Assembly: GCA_030151365.1 (NCBI GenBank)
Contig: JASLDW010000089.1
Coordinates: 4,065-68,064 of the forward strand
Reading direction: 5' to 3'
DNA length: 64,000 bases
Source of the DNA: Lysobacter sp.
Lineage (GTDB): Bacteria > Pseudomonadota > Gammaproteobacteria > Xanthomonadales > Xanthomonadaceae
Shown here in pieces: positions 8,085 through 16,434 of the stretch. The position numbers were made by a program, and so were the translations under genes. Position 1 is the stretch's first letter. Each line of letters opens with the position of its first letter. Below the pieces are notes generated by a model that worked only from the letters and a program-made list of their open reading frames with translations, was not told the origin of the DNA and did no database searches.

Positions 8085-9323
8085 TCAGGACCGCTTGCGA
8101 CCGGCGATCATCGCTGCCACCACGTCGTCCGCCGGTGCCGGGCGCCCGATGATGTAACCCTGCACCTGGTCGCAGCCGAGCTCCGTCAGCACGTCGAGGG
8201 TCGCTTGGTCCTCCACGCCTTCGGCCACGCAATGGATGCCGAGGCGGTGCGACATGTCGATCATCGACGCCACCAGCTGGCGCAGGCGCGCGTCGCGCGA
8301 GAGATCGGTGATGAACATGCGATCGATCTTGAGCTCGGAGACCGGGAAATCCTTCAGGTAGGAGAAAGTGGCGTAGCCGCTGCCGAAATCGTCGATGCCG
8401 ATGCCGATGCCCTTGTCCTTCAACCCGATCATGGAATCGATCACCGCCTCGATGTTGTTGGCGAAGGCGGTTTCGGTGATTTCCAGCATCAGCTGCTCGG
8501 GCCGCACGCTCCAGATCGACAGCGCGCGCTCGACCAGGCTGCGGAAGCCGGCGTCGGCGGCGAACAGCGGCGATACGTTCACCGCGCACACGACATCGGG
8601 CGCAACCTTGCTCCACGTCGCCAGGTGGCGCATCGCCGCGTGCAGGCTCCACACCGTCAATTCGCCGATCAGGCCGCTCTGCTCCGCCATCGGCACGAAA
8701 TCCGCGGGCGACACCGAGCGCCCGTCCGCCAGCGTCCAGCGCGCCAGGGCTTCGTAGGCGACGGTCCTGCCCGTCGCGATTTCCTGGATCGGCTGCAGGT
8801 GGAGTTGCAACGCGTTCATCCGCAGCGCTTCGGCCAACACGCTGTGGCCGACCGGCGGGCGCAATTCCTGGCCACGCGCCATCTCGTAACCGTGGCGGGA
8901 ATGGATCGCCCACGCGCAGGCGTGGTCGGCCGCCATCAGCATCTCTTCCGGCGTGCGTTCCTGCGGAGACGAGACCACGCCACCGACAGTGATGCGCGCC
9001 AGCACCGAATGGCGATCGAGCTGGACCGGATGGTCGAACAGGCGCGCGACCTTGGCCGCGGCGAGTTCGGCGTGCGACTCCCCGCGCACCGCGGGCAACA
9101 GGATCGCGAAATCGCTTTCGCCGATGTGGAACAACATGTCGCCGGGACGCAAGGCGTCGCGGATGAGCATTTCGGTTTCGCGCTGCAGCTGCTCGCCGAT
9201 GGCATGGCCGAACGAAAGTTCGGTTTCGCGCAGGCGCCGCAAGCGCACCACCAGCAAGGCAAAAGGTTCGGCCTGCCGCATCGCCGTCTCCATCTCGGCA
9301 AGCACGCGGCGATACCCACTCAC
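8085..9323 (-). CDS. GGDEF-EAL protein with degenerate GGDEF domain
   Basis: A 412-residue protein. Residues ~5-155 are a GGDEF-like domain whose signature is GESDF (68-72), so cyclase activity is not expected. Residues ~160-405 are an EAL domain with the catalytic features intact: YEALARW (Glu191), NVSPLF, EITETAF, DDFGSGYA, ELKIDR and EGVED. It therefore most likely hydrolyses cyclic di-GMP to pGpG. The gene starts at GTG within GTGA (9320-9323), overlapping the stop of the upstream HD-GYP gene, so the two are translationally coupled. There is no membrane segment; it should be cytoplasmic. The degenerate GGDEF may act as a GTP-binding or regulatory module, as in other composite proteins. 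Confidence 0.85.
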   Translation of the reverse strand: MSGYRRVLAEMETAMRQAEPFALLVVRLRRLRETELSFGHAIGEQLQRETEMLIRDALRPGDMLFHIGESDFAILLPAVRGESHAELAAAKVARLFDHPVQLDRHSVLARITVGGVVSSPQERTPEEMLMAADHACAWAIHSRHGYEMARGQELRPPVGHSVLAEALRMNALQLHLQPIQEIATGRTVAYEALARWTLADGRSVSPADFVPMAEQSGLIGELTVWSLHAAMRHLATWSKVAPDVVCAVNVSPLFAADAGFRSLVERALSIWSVRPEQLMLEITETAFANNIEAVIDSMIGLKDKGIGIGIDDFGSGYATFSYLKDFPVSELKIDRMFITDLSRDARLRQLVASMIDMSHRLGIHCVAEGVEDQATLDVLTELGCDQVQGYIIGRPAPADDVVAAMIAGRKRS

Positions 9324-10546
9324 AGGAACAACTCCGTTGGGTCCAGTCCGTAGGTGTTGCCGTGCACGCTGCGGACGATGGCAAGGCGTTCGCCGTTCTC
9401 GTCCACTTCGTTGCCAAGCAGGTTGAGCGGCACGAAGGGATCGCGCTGCGTCTTGTCCGGCAGGGTCAGCAGCATCAGGCGCGGGCGCAACCGGTGCGCA
9501 TTGTTCTGGGCGACGACGATCCCGATTTCGCCGCTGCTCAATTCCACCAGGGTGCCGACCGGGTACACGCCCAGGCAACGCACGAACTCCTCCACCAGTT
9601 CGCCCTGGAACTGGCGGTCGCGGCCGCGGTACAACTCGCGCAACGCCGCGTCGCGCGTCATCGCCGCGCGATAGGGGCGATCGCTGGACATCGCGTCGAA
9701 GGCATCGACGATCGCGGCGATGCGCCCGCTCAATGGGATGGCGGTTCCGGCGAGCCGCCGCGGATAGCCGCTGCCGTCGAAGAATTCGTGGTGGCAGGCG
9801 AGCATGTCGCGCGCTTCCGGATCGTTGAACCCCGCGGCGTCGAAACGCCGGCAACCCTCCTCGACGTGGTTGCGCATTTCCATCGCCTGAGAGGCATGCA
9901 GCATGCCCGGGCGATCGACCACGTTGGCCGGCACGCTGGCCATGCCAATATCCATCAGCAGGCCGCCTCGCGCGAGCGACAGCAGCCCGCTTTCCGGATA
10001 CGACAGCGCGCGCCCGAAGGCGATCGCCAGCGCGCAACAGTTGGTGGCGTGGCGATAGGCGTAATCGGAGTGGCGCTTCAGCGCCATCAGCCAGAAATAG
10101 GCGTCCTGGTTGCGCGTGACCGCGGCGACCACCGGGATGACGGCGGCGTCGACGCTGCGCTGGTCGAGGGTGTCGCGGCTGCGCAAGGCATCCAGCAACA
10201 CCGATGCCTGCTGGGTGAAGGTGGTGAATGCCTTGTCGGCGACGCGCACTTCGCGCTCGAAACGCTGCTGGAACGCCCGTTCGTCCTGCTCGCGCTCGGC
10301 GCGGGTGACGACGCGATCCGTGCGTGGCGTCAGCGTCAACAAGCGACGGCGCAACGCAGGTTCGCACAGTTCGACATCGATGTAGACCACGCTGCTCCAG
10401 CGTTCGATTTCGCGCATGTCGTCGTCGTTGCGCACCAGGAAGCCCTGCAGCGGGAACGGCGTGCCGTCCCACGGCCGGTCGAGCCGGCACACGTACATGC
10501 CAGGCTGCAACTGGTCGACGTCGATCCGGCGTTCCTCGATCCTCAT
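9320..10546 (-). CDS. HD-GYP domain protein with altered HD motif
   Basis: A 408-residue protein: N-terminal DUF3391-like domain (residues ~1-130, begins MRIEERRIDVDQLQPGMYV), then an HD-GYP domain (~150-340). HHExxDGSGYP is intact at 252-262, as is DAFDAMSSDRPYR, but the defining HD motif reads LLMDIGM at 196-202, so the metal-binding His is Met and the usual Lys after Gly is also Met. HD-GYP enzymes convert cyclic di-GMP to GMP using a di- or trinuclear metal site; losing this His probably weakens or abolishes catalysis. The stop overlaps the start of the GGDEF-EAL gene. A combined signalling role for the pair is inferred. Confidence 0.85.
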   Translation of the reverse strand: MRIEERRIDVDQLQPGMYVCRLDRPWDGTPFPLQGFLVRNDDDMREIERWSSVVYIDVELCEPALRRRLLTLTPRTDRVVTRAEREQDERAFQQRFEREVRVADKAFTTFTQQASVLLDALRSRDTLDQRSVDAAVIPVVAAVTRNQDAYFWLMALKRHSDYAYRHATNCCALAIAFGRALSYPESGLLSLARGGLLMDIGMASVPANVVDRPGMLHASQAMEMRNHVEEGCRRFDAAGFNDPEARDMLACHHEFFDGSGYPRRLAGTAIPLSGRIAAIVDAFDAMSSDRPYRAAMTRDAALRELYRGRDRQFQGELVEEFVRCLGVYPVGTLVELSSGEIGIVVAQNNAHRLRPRLMLLTLPDKTQRDPFVPLNLLGNEVDENGERLAIVRSVHGNTYGLDPTELFL

Positions 10547-10564
10547 GCGTCAACGCGCGTCCGG

Positions 10565-12178
10565 TTACTTGGCCGGCGTCAGGCGCAGGTCCTGGAAATC
10601 GAAGCTGAAATCGGTGAGCGGCGACACCGGTTCCATCCGCACCTCACGCACCTTGCCGTCGGCGTCCAGTGCATAGTTGACGAAGGCATCGGCGTTCAAC
10701 GCACGCTCGCGCCAATGCACGATGAAGCTGTCGTGCTGCCACGGCTCCATGTCGCCGACCAGTTCCGCGGTCTTCGCGAAGCGCATCTCCAGGCCCTTGG
10801 CGCCCTGCTGCACCACCACGTCGCCGTACCAGGGATCGCGGAAGGTACCGGCATAACCCGACAGCGGCAGCGACGGTTTCGACTTGGCGTCACGCGCGGC
10901 CTGGTGCTTCTTCCAGCTGTCATCGGAATCACCCGCGGCCTTGGCGACCGCCTTGGCGTATGCGCCCAGCCAGTCGTAATCGGAACGGTCGAGCAGGATG
11001 TCGAGCGCCTTGTAGGTCACGGCATTGAAGGCAGCACCGACTTCCTGGTTGGTCAGCACCACGACGCCGAGCTTGCGATCCGGCACCAGCGTGAGGCGCG
11101 AGACCATGCCCGGCCAGCCGCCGGTATGCCAGACCAGGCGGTTGCCGGCGTAATCGCTCAGGAACCAGCCTTCGCCGTAACCGCTGAAATTCGGCACCAG
11201 CGGCTGCAACTCCGGCACCGACGGTTTGCCGACCGGAATCGGCGTCAGCACCGACCACATCTGGCGCTGGCTCTTCTCGCTGAAAAGGCGCTTGTCGCTG
11301 CCGGGGATCCGGCCACCGGCGAGTTGTGCGTTCATCCACCGCGTCAAATCGTGCACGCTGGAATAGAGGCCGCCCGCGCCCGAGGCGTTGCGCCAGGTGG
11401 TGACCCCGACCGTTTTCAATTCCTTGAAATTGAATTTGGCGTGGCCGGCGGCGACGTTGTCGCCCGGCTTGAGGTCGTCGCTGTTGTAGCGGGTCTCTGT
11501 CATGCCCAGCGGAGTGAAGAAGCGCGTCTGCAGGAACTGCTTGTACGGCATGCCGCTGGCATCCTCGATCACCAGCTGGGCAACCGCGAACAGGATGTTG
11601 TCGTAGGCGTACTGGGCACGGAACTGGCCGGTGATCGGCACGTTGCGCAGGCGCTCGGCGACTTCGCGCGTGGTGTAGGTCGACGTCGGCCAGTAGAGGA
11701 GATCGCCGGCACCGAGGCTCAGGCCACTGCGATGCGCGAGCAGGTCGCGGATGCGCATGTCGTTGGTGATGTAGGGATCGGACATGCGGAACCACGGCAG
11801 GTGGTCGATCACCTTGTCGTTCATGTCGAGCTTGCCGTCCTCGGCCAGCATCTGCAGCGAGGCCGCGGTGAAGGCCTTGGTGTTCGAGGCGATGGCGAAC
11901 ATGGTGTGGGCGTCGACCGGCTTGCCGTCGTCGATGCTGCGCAGGCCGTAACCCTTCTCCATCACCACCTTGCCGTCCTGCACGATCGCCACGGCGATGC
12001 CCGGCACGTCGAATTGCTTGCGCACGGCATCGACATAGGCATCGAAGGCGGCCAGGCGCCCCGGATCGATCGCCGCGGATGCGCTTGCGGGAGAATCCGC
12101 CGCCTGCGGGGCGGCATTCGCGACAGCGCACATCGCGACCAGCGTCACAGCCAGAAGGCTGCGGGAAAGCAGATGCAT
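10565..12178 (-). CDS. Serine hydrolase, beta-lactamase/penicillin-binding fold, exported
   Basis: A 537-residue exported enzyme with signal peptide MHLLSRSLLAVTLVAMCAVANA. Catalytic motifs of the class C beta-lactamase/esterase family are all present: SNTK (Ser98, Lys101), the Tyr-x-Asn motif in QYAYDN, and HTGG in the third box. A C-terminal beta domain of ~110 residues (from about LSGYAGTFRDPWYGDVV) is the DUF3471 type often fused to these proteins. The substrate is unknown; such proteins act as esterases, D-aminopeptidases or peptidoglycan enzymes. The start is the ATG followed by a clear signal sequence; the open frame continues upstream without one. It follows the HD-GYP gene region head-on by strand but lies upstream of it. 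Confidence 0.85.
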   Translation of the reverse strand: MHLLSRSLLAVTLVAMCAVANAAPQAADSPASASAAIDPGRLAAFDAYVDAVRKQFDVPGIAVAIVQDGKVVMEKGYGLRSIDDGKPVDAHTMFAIASNTKAFTAASLQMLAEDGKLDMNDKVIDHLPWFRMSDPYITNDMRIRDLLAHRSGLSLGAGDLLYWPTSTYTTREVAERLRNVPITGQFRAQYAYDNILFAVAQLVIEDASGMPYKQFLQTRFFTPLGMTETRYNSDDLKPGDNVAAGHAKFNFKELKTVGVTTWRNASGAGGLYSSVHDLTRWMNAQLAGGRIPGSDKRLFSEKSQRQMWSVLTPIPVGKPSVPELQPLVPNFSGYGEGWFLSDYAGNRLVWHTGGWPGMVSRLTLVPDRKLGVVVLTNQEVGAAFNAVTYKALDILLDRSDYDWLGAYAKAVAKAAGDSDDSWKKHQAARDAKSKPSLPLSGYAGTFRDPWYGDVVVQQGAKGLEMRFAKTAELVGDMEPWQHDSFIVHWRERALNADAFVNYALDADGKVREVRMEPVSPLTDFSFDFQDLRLTPAK

Positions 12179-12280
12179 AGTGGGAGCCCCGTACCAGTCC
12201 GTTGGCACAAGCGTAGCCGATCCCACAGTTCTGGCAATCGGCACTTGCACATATTCCTGGATACGCGCCCAATCGCGATC

Positions 12281-13099
12281 ATGAACAGGACGACTGAAGC
12301 CATACGGATTGGCATCGGCGGCTGGGTATACGAGCCGTGGCGCGGCCGCTTCTATCCCAAGGGGTGGCAGCAACGGCGGGAACTGGAATATGCCAGCCGC
12401 CATGTCACCAGTATCGAAATCAACAGCACCTACTACGCGGCGCAGAAGCCCGAGACGTATGCGCGCTGGCGCGATGCCGTGCCCGACGGTTTCATCTTCA
12501 GCGCCAAGGCGCCGAAGCGGATCACCCAGTCGCGCAGGCTCGCGTCCACCGGCGGCCAGATCGAGGCATTCCTCGGCGACCTCGCGCATCTGCGCGATCG
12601 CCTGGGTCCGGTGGTGTGGCAGCTTGATCGCAACGCCCAGGTCGACCGAGACGATTTCACCGCGTTCCTCGGGCTGATCCCGAACGCGCTGGATGGCCAG
12701 CGCCTGCGCCATGTCCTCGACGTCCGCGACGCCGCCTTCGTCGATGCCGACTATGTCGCCCTCGCCCGCGCCCGCGGCATGGCCATCGTCCACACCGATT
12801 CTCCCGACCTGCCGCAGATCGCCGACATCACCGGCGATTTCGTCTACGCGCGCCTGATGCGTAGCCGCGCCTGGATCGAGACCGGCTATCCCGCGGAGGA
12901 ACTCGACGCACTGGCGGGACTCGCGCGGCGCTGGGCCGACGGCGGGGATCCCTCGGAACTGCCGCATGTATCACCGGTGGCCGCGCCGGCGCAACCGCGC
13001 GACGTCTTCCTCTACTTCATCAGTGCCGCCAAGGAGCGCAACCCGGCCGCGGCCATGGCCCTGCTGTCGCGACTGGGGATCGACACGCCGGGAATGTGA
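12281..13099 (+). CDS. DUF72 family protein
   Basis: A 272-residue TIM-barrel protein of the DUF72 (YecE-like) family. The N-terminus IRIGIGGWVYEPWRGRFYPKGW and the stretch EINSTYYAAQKPETYARWRDAVPDGFIFSAKAPKRITQ are the family signature, and DVFLYFISAAKERNPAAAM near the end is also conserved. The biochemical role of this family is unknown, although Fe-S or DNA-repair links have been discussed. It is transcribed divergently from the serine hydrolase, with about 100 bases between them. The start is the ATG at 12281, the first in frame after the intergenic gap. Confidence 0.85.
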   Translation: MNRTTEAIRIGIGGWVYEPWRGRFYPKGWQQRRELEYASRHVTSIEINSTYYAAQKPETYARWRDAVPDGFIFSAKAPKRITQSRRLASTGGQIEAFLGDLAHLRDRLGPVVWQLDRNAQVDRDDFTAFLGLIPNALDGQRLRHVLDVRDAAFVDADYVALARARGMAIVHTDSPDLPQIADITGDFVYARLMRSRAWIETGYPAEELDALAGLARRWADGGDPSELPHVSPVAAPAQPRDVFLYFISAAKERNPAAAMALLSRLGIDTPGM

Positions 13100-13169
13100 G
13101 AAACCGTCGCTCGCCGCGAATCACTACGATAACGGGCGCCCGTCGCGGCCCCCCAACCGTGGCAGAGGA

Positions 13170-13688
13170 ATGGACGAAGCGATGCGAATGCCGGCGATCG
13201 ACCTGGAAACCCGCGAGGCGTTCGGCGCCCTGCTGGAACGCCATCGCGGCATCCTGTTCAAGGTCGCGAATTCGTGGACGCGCCTGCCGGAAGACCGCGC
13301 CGACCTGATCCAGGACATCGCCATGCAGCTGTGGCGGGCGTGGCCGCAATACGATCCGGCGCGCAGCTTCTCGACCTGGATGTACCGCATTGCGTTGAAC
13401 GTCGCGATCGGTTTCGGCCGTGGCGATGGCCGTCGTCGCCGCCATCTGGTCCCACTTGACGACGAACACGACATCGCCGACCACAACGTGATCGACCACG
13501 AGGCCGAACAGCAGATCGAGCTGCTGCAGCGCTTCATCCGCGCGCAGAAGCCGCTCGATCGCGCCCTGCTGATCCTCTATCTCGACGAACGGCCACAGCG
13601 CGAGATCGCCGACATCCTCGGCATCAGCGAAGCCAACGTCTCCACCAAGATCGGGCGCCTGAAACAGCGCATCCGCGACGAATTCTGA
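13170..13688 (+). CDS. RNA polymerase sigma factor, ECF-like
   Basis: A ~172-residue sigma-70 family factor containing only regions 2 and 4. Region 2 is visible as EDRADLIQDIAMQLWRAWPQYDP and RSFSTWMYRIALNVAIGFGR; region 4 as DRALLILYLDERPQREIADILGISEANVSTKIGRLKQRIRDEF. Several ATG codons sit close together (13170, 13182, 13188); AGAGGA at 13164-13169 is too near the first for ideal spacing, so 13182 is a good alternative. Twenty-seven bases downstream is a membrane protein gene that probably encodes its partner. ECF factors respond to envelope or other stress; the regulon cannot be read here. Confidence 0.85.
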   Translation: MDEAMRMPAIDLETREAFGALLERHRGILFKVANSWTRLPEDRADLIQDIAMQLWRAWPQYDPARSFSTWMYRIALNVAIGFGRGDGRRRRHLVPLDDEHDIADHNVIDHEAEQQIELLQRFIRAQKPLDRALLILYLDERPQREIADILGISEANVSTKIGRLKQRIRDEF

Positions 13689-13715
13689 TCGCCGCCACCA
13701 CCGGGACACACTATC

Positions 13716-14372
13716 ATGGAACTCGACGACTTCAAGACCACCTGGCAATCGATCGATCGCCGCCTGCAACTGGACAACGCGATCCGCCTGCACGAGTTGC
13801 GCGAACGCACGCGCGAGAAAACGCAACGCCGGCTGCGACCGCTGTACTGGGGGCAGTTTGCCCAGATCCTGTTCGGTCTTCCCTTCGTGTTGTTGGCGAC
13901 ACTGTTGTGGCGGCAGGGTCCGGACGCGCTCCCGGTCATCCTCGCCGGCATCGTCGTCCACGCTTACGGCCTGGCGACGAGCATTTCCGCCGCGGTCACG
14001 CTGAACATGATCCATGACATCGACAACACCGCGCCCGTCGTCGAAATCCAGAAACGCCTGTTGCGCATGCGTGCGTGGTATGTGCGCAGCGGCATGGCGG
14101 TCGGACTGCCGTGGTGGTTCCTGTGGGTGCCGATCCTGATGACCCTGGTCGGCCTGAAAGGCGGCAATCTCTATGCACAGGCGCCCTCACTGGTATGGAT
14201 CGGCTTGGGCATCAGCGCCGCCGGATTGCTTGCCACCTGGTGGTTCCATCGCTGGGCGCGAAGCCCGCGCCGCCCGGACTTCGCCCGCAGGATGGACGAC
14301 ATGCTGACCGGCGGCAGCCTGCGCAAGGCGTTGGCGCAGGTCGAGGAACTCAAGCAGTTCGAACAGGAGTGA
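13716..14372 (+). CDS. Membrane protein, probable partner of the upstream sigma factor
   Basis: A 218-residue protein with a cytoplasmic N-terminal ~45 residues (MELDDFKTTWQSIDRRLQLDNAIRL), four hydrophobic segments (about 46-68, 72-97, 125-147 and 160-182) and a short charged C-terminal helix ending LRKALAQVEELKQFEQE. It directly follows the sigma factor gene on the same strand, the usual place for an anti-sigma factor, but there is no zinc-binding HxxxCxxC motif. The role as anti-sigma protein is therefore an inference from operon position and topology. I do not recognise a named family. Confidence 0.7.
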   Translation: MELDDFKTTWQSIDRRLQLDNAIRLHELRERTREKTQRRLRPLYWGQFAQILFGLPFVLLATLLWRQGPDALPVILAGIVVHAYGLATSISAAVTLNMIHDIDNTAPVVEIQKRLLRMRAWYVRSGMAVGLPWWFLWVPILMTLVGLKGGNLYAQAPSLVWIGLGISAAGLLATWWFHRWARSPRRPDFARRMDDMLTGGSLRKALAQVEELKQFEQE

Positions 14373-14390
14373 TGACGCATCGATGCGACA

Positions 14391-15809
14391 TCACACCTTC
14401 GCCGTCTTCCAGCTGCCGCGACTGAACAGCCACAGCGTGAACAGGCCGACCGAGGTTTCCGAGACGAACGCTGCCCAGAACACGCCGGTTTCCTTCCAGT
14501 CGAAGTGCAGGGCCAACAGCCACGCCAGCGGAATCTGGATCAGCCAGAAAAACACCAGGTTGATCCGCGTCGGGGTCACGGTATCGCCGGCGCCATTGAA
14601 CGCCTGCACGCTGACCATCCACCAGCCGTAGACGTAGAGCGAATACGAGAGGATGCGCAGCCATTCCGCGCCGACCTTGATGACCGCGGGATCGTGGCTG
14701 AAGAAGCCCACGAGTTGCCGCGGGAACAGGAAGAAGCAGGCGGCGATCACCAGCAGATAGGCCATGTTGTACCAGCCGATGTGCCAGACCGCCGCTTCCG
14801 CGCGCGCCGGCTCGTTGGCGCCTAGGTTCTGCCCGACCAGCGTCGCCGCCGCGTTCGACATGCCCCAGGCCGGCGTCATCGTGAACATCATCAGGCGAAT
14901 GGCGATGGTCGCGCCTGCAACCGCCGCGCTGCCGATGTCGGCAAGGATGCGCATCAGGAAGATCCAGGCGGTCATCGCCACGATCATCTGGCCGATCCCT
15001 CCCAATGACGTGCGCACGATGTTCCACAGCACCGTGCCATGCACGCGGATCTGCGAGGCCAGCACGCGGATGTGCTTGCCACCGCGCAGCAGCATCCACA
15101 ACTGGAACAGCACGCCGCAGCCGCGCCCGATGTTGGTCGCCATCGCCGCGCCTTCGATGCCGAGCGCCGGCACCGGCCCCCAGCCGAGGATCAGCAGCGG
15201 GCACAGCAGGATGTTGAGTCCGTTGGCCAGCCACAGCACGCGCATCGAGATCGCGGCATCGCCGGCGCCGCGGAACACCGCGTTGATGACGAACAACAGC
15301 AGGATCACCAGGTTGCCGCCGAGCATCCACTGGGTATAGCGATAACCATGCGCCAGCGCCCAGGCATCGGCGCCCATCAGCCGCAGCAGGTCCTTCGCGA
15401 ACACGATGCCGACGATCGCCACCGGCAACGCGACCAGCAAGGCGATGAAGATCGCCTGCACCGCGGAGACCGCCGCCTCTTCCTTTTTTCCTTCGCCGAT
15501 GCGCCGGGCGATCACCGCCGTCACCGCCATCGCCAGTCCCATCGCCACCGCGTAGAGCAGGAACAGATAGCTTTCGGTGAGGCCGACCGTGGCCACCGCC
15601 GACGGCCCCAGCGTGGCGACGAAATAGATGTCGACCACCGCGAAGGTCGATTCCAGCACCAGTTCGAGCACCATCGGCACGGCGAGCAGCAACACCGCGC
15701 GACGCAGCGGGATCTTGGTGTAATCGGCTTCGGTGCCGCGGATGGCATCGCGCAGTTCGCGCCAGAGCGAATGCGACACGGGGATTTCAGGCGATTGCGT
15801 GGCTTGCAT
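14391..15809 (-). CDS. MATE family efflux transporter
   Basis: A 472-residue protein with about 12 membrane helices in two homologous halves, typical of MATE drug/cation antiporters. Characteristic stretches include LLLAVPMVLELVLESTFAVVDIYFVATLG near the N-terminus, INAVFRGAGDAAISMR at the end of the first half and VQAFNGAGDTVTPTRIN in the second half. It would export organic cations or other toxic compounds in exchange for sodium or protons. A 30-residue hydrophilic N-terminal tail precedes the first helix. It stands convergent to the sigma-factor pair, with 18 bases between stops, and no regulator is adjacent. Confidence 0.88.
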   Translation of the reverse strand: MQATQSPEIPVSHSLWRELRDAIRGTEADYTKIPLRRAVLLLAVPMVLELVLESTFAVVDIYFVATLGPSAVATVGLTESYLFLLYAVAMGLAMAVTAVIARRIGEGKKEEAAVSAVQAIFIALLVALPVAIVGIVFAKDLLRLMGADAWALAHGYRYTQWMLGGNLVILLLFVINAVFRGAGDAAISMRVLWLANGLNILLCPLLILGWGPVPALGIEGAAMATNIGRGCGVLFQLWMLLRGGKHIRVLASQIRVHGTVLWNIVRTSLGGIGQMIVAMTAWIFLMRILADIGSAAVAGATIAIRLMMFTMTPAWGMSNAAATLVGQNLGANEPARAEAAVWHIGWYNMAYLLVIAACFFLFPRQLVGFFSHDPAVIKVGAEWLRILSYSLYVYGWWMVSVQAFNGAGDTVTPTRINLVFFWLIQIPLAWLLALHFDWKETGVFWAAFVSETSVGLFTLWLFSRGSWKTAKV

Positions 15810-15835
15810 GCGGCCTCCGGACGATCCGGGCGATG

Positions 15836-16369
15836 TTACCTGCTAATCCATGACTGTTCGCCGGCCATTTCCGCCAGTTTCGCCACCGTGTTCATGTTGC
15901 GCGCCGTCCCCGCCTTCGCTGCCGGGATCTGCAATTTCGAATCGCGCATGCCGTCGGCATCGGTGTAGTCGACGTAGATTTCGCGCCGCCCCAGCGCCAT
16001 GCGTTCATTGCGTTGGTTTCTGGCGTGCGTCAACGCGTCGGCCAGCGGGGCATCGTCGAGGAAGATCGCCACCACCCGATTGGATGGCGAATCCGCGAAC
16101 GGATTGGCCTGCAACACTTCGCGCATTTCCGCGGCAGATCGCACCAGCACGCCCACCGGCTTTCCGGCGTACCCGTGCAGCGCCGCTTCCAGCGCCTTCT
16201 TCACCTGTGCCTCGGTCTTGGTGCTGCGCAACACTACGTTGCCGCTGGCGATGTAGGTCCGCGCATCGCGGAAACCCGCCTTCGCGCACAACGCGCGCAG
16301 GTCTTCCATCGGCAGTTTTCCGGTGCCGCCGACGTTGACCGCACGCAACAAGGCAATGAATGTGTTCAT
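15836..16369 (-). CDS. DUF1697 family protein
   Basis: A 177-residue cytoplasmic protein of the DUF1697 family, recognised by the opening MNTFIALLRAVNVGGTGKL and the following MEDLRALCAKAGFRDARTYIASGNVVL, then VLVRSAAEMREVLQANPFA and a C-terminal NMNTVAKLAEM. The function of the family is unknown. It ends 26 bases before the MATE gene start on the same strand, so they may be co-transcribed, and it is divergent from dbpA with only about 65 bases between starts. Length matches the family. Confidence 0.85.
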   Translation of the reverse strand: MNTFIALLRAVNVGGTGKLPMEDLRALCAKAGFRDARTYIASGNVVLRSTKTEAQVKKALEAALHGYAGKPVGVLVRSAAEMREVLQANPFADSPSNRVVAIFLDDAPLADALTHARNQRNERMALGRREIYVDYTDADGMRDSKLQIPAAKAGTARNMNTVAKLAEMAGEQSWISR

Positions 16370-16434
16370 GCGTCCAGATTACCCGCGATCCGGGCACAAT
16401 TTGGCCTGCCGCGCCGCACCTGCGATCATGGGCG

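Noticed and set aside
9362..12280. Long plus-strand open frame ahead of the DUF72 gene
   Set aside because: It is antisense to the HD-GYP and serine hydrolase genes, which have clear motifs; the only real part is the DUF72 segment from 12281.
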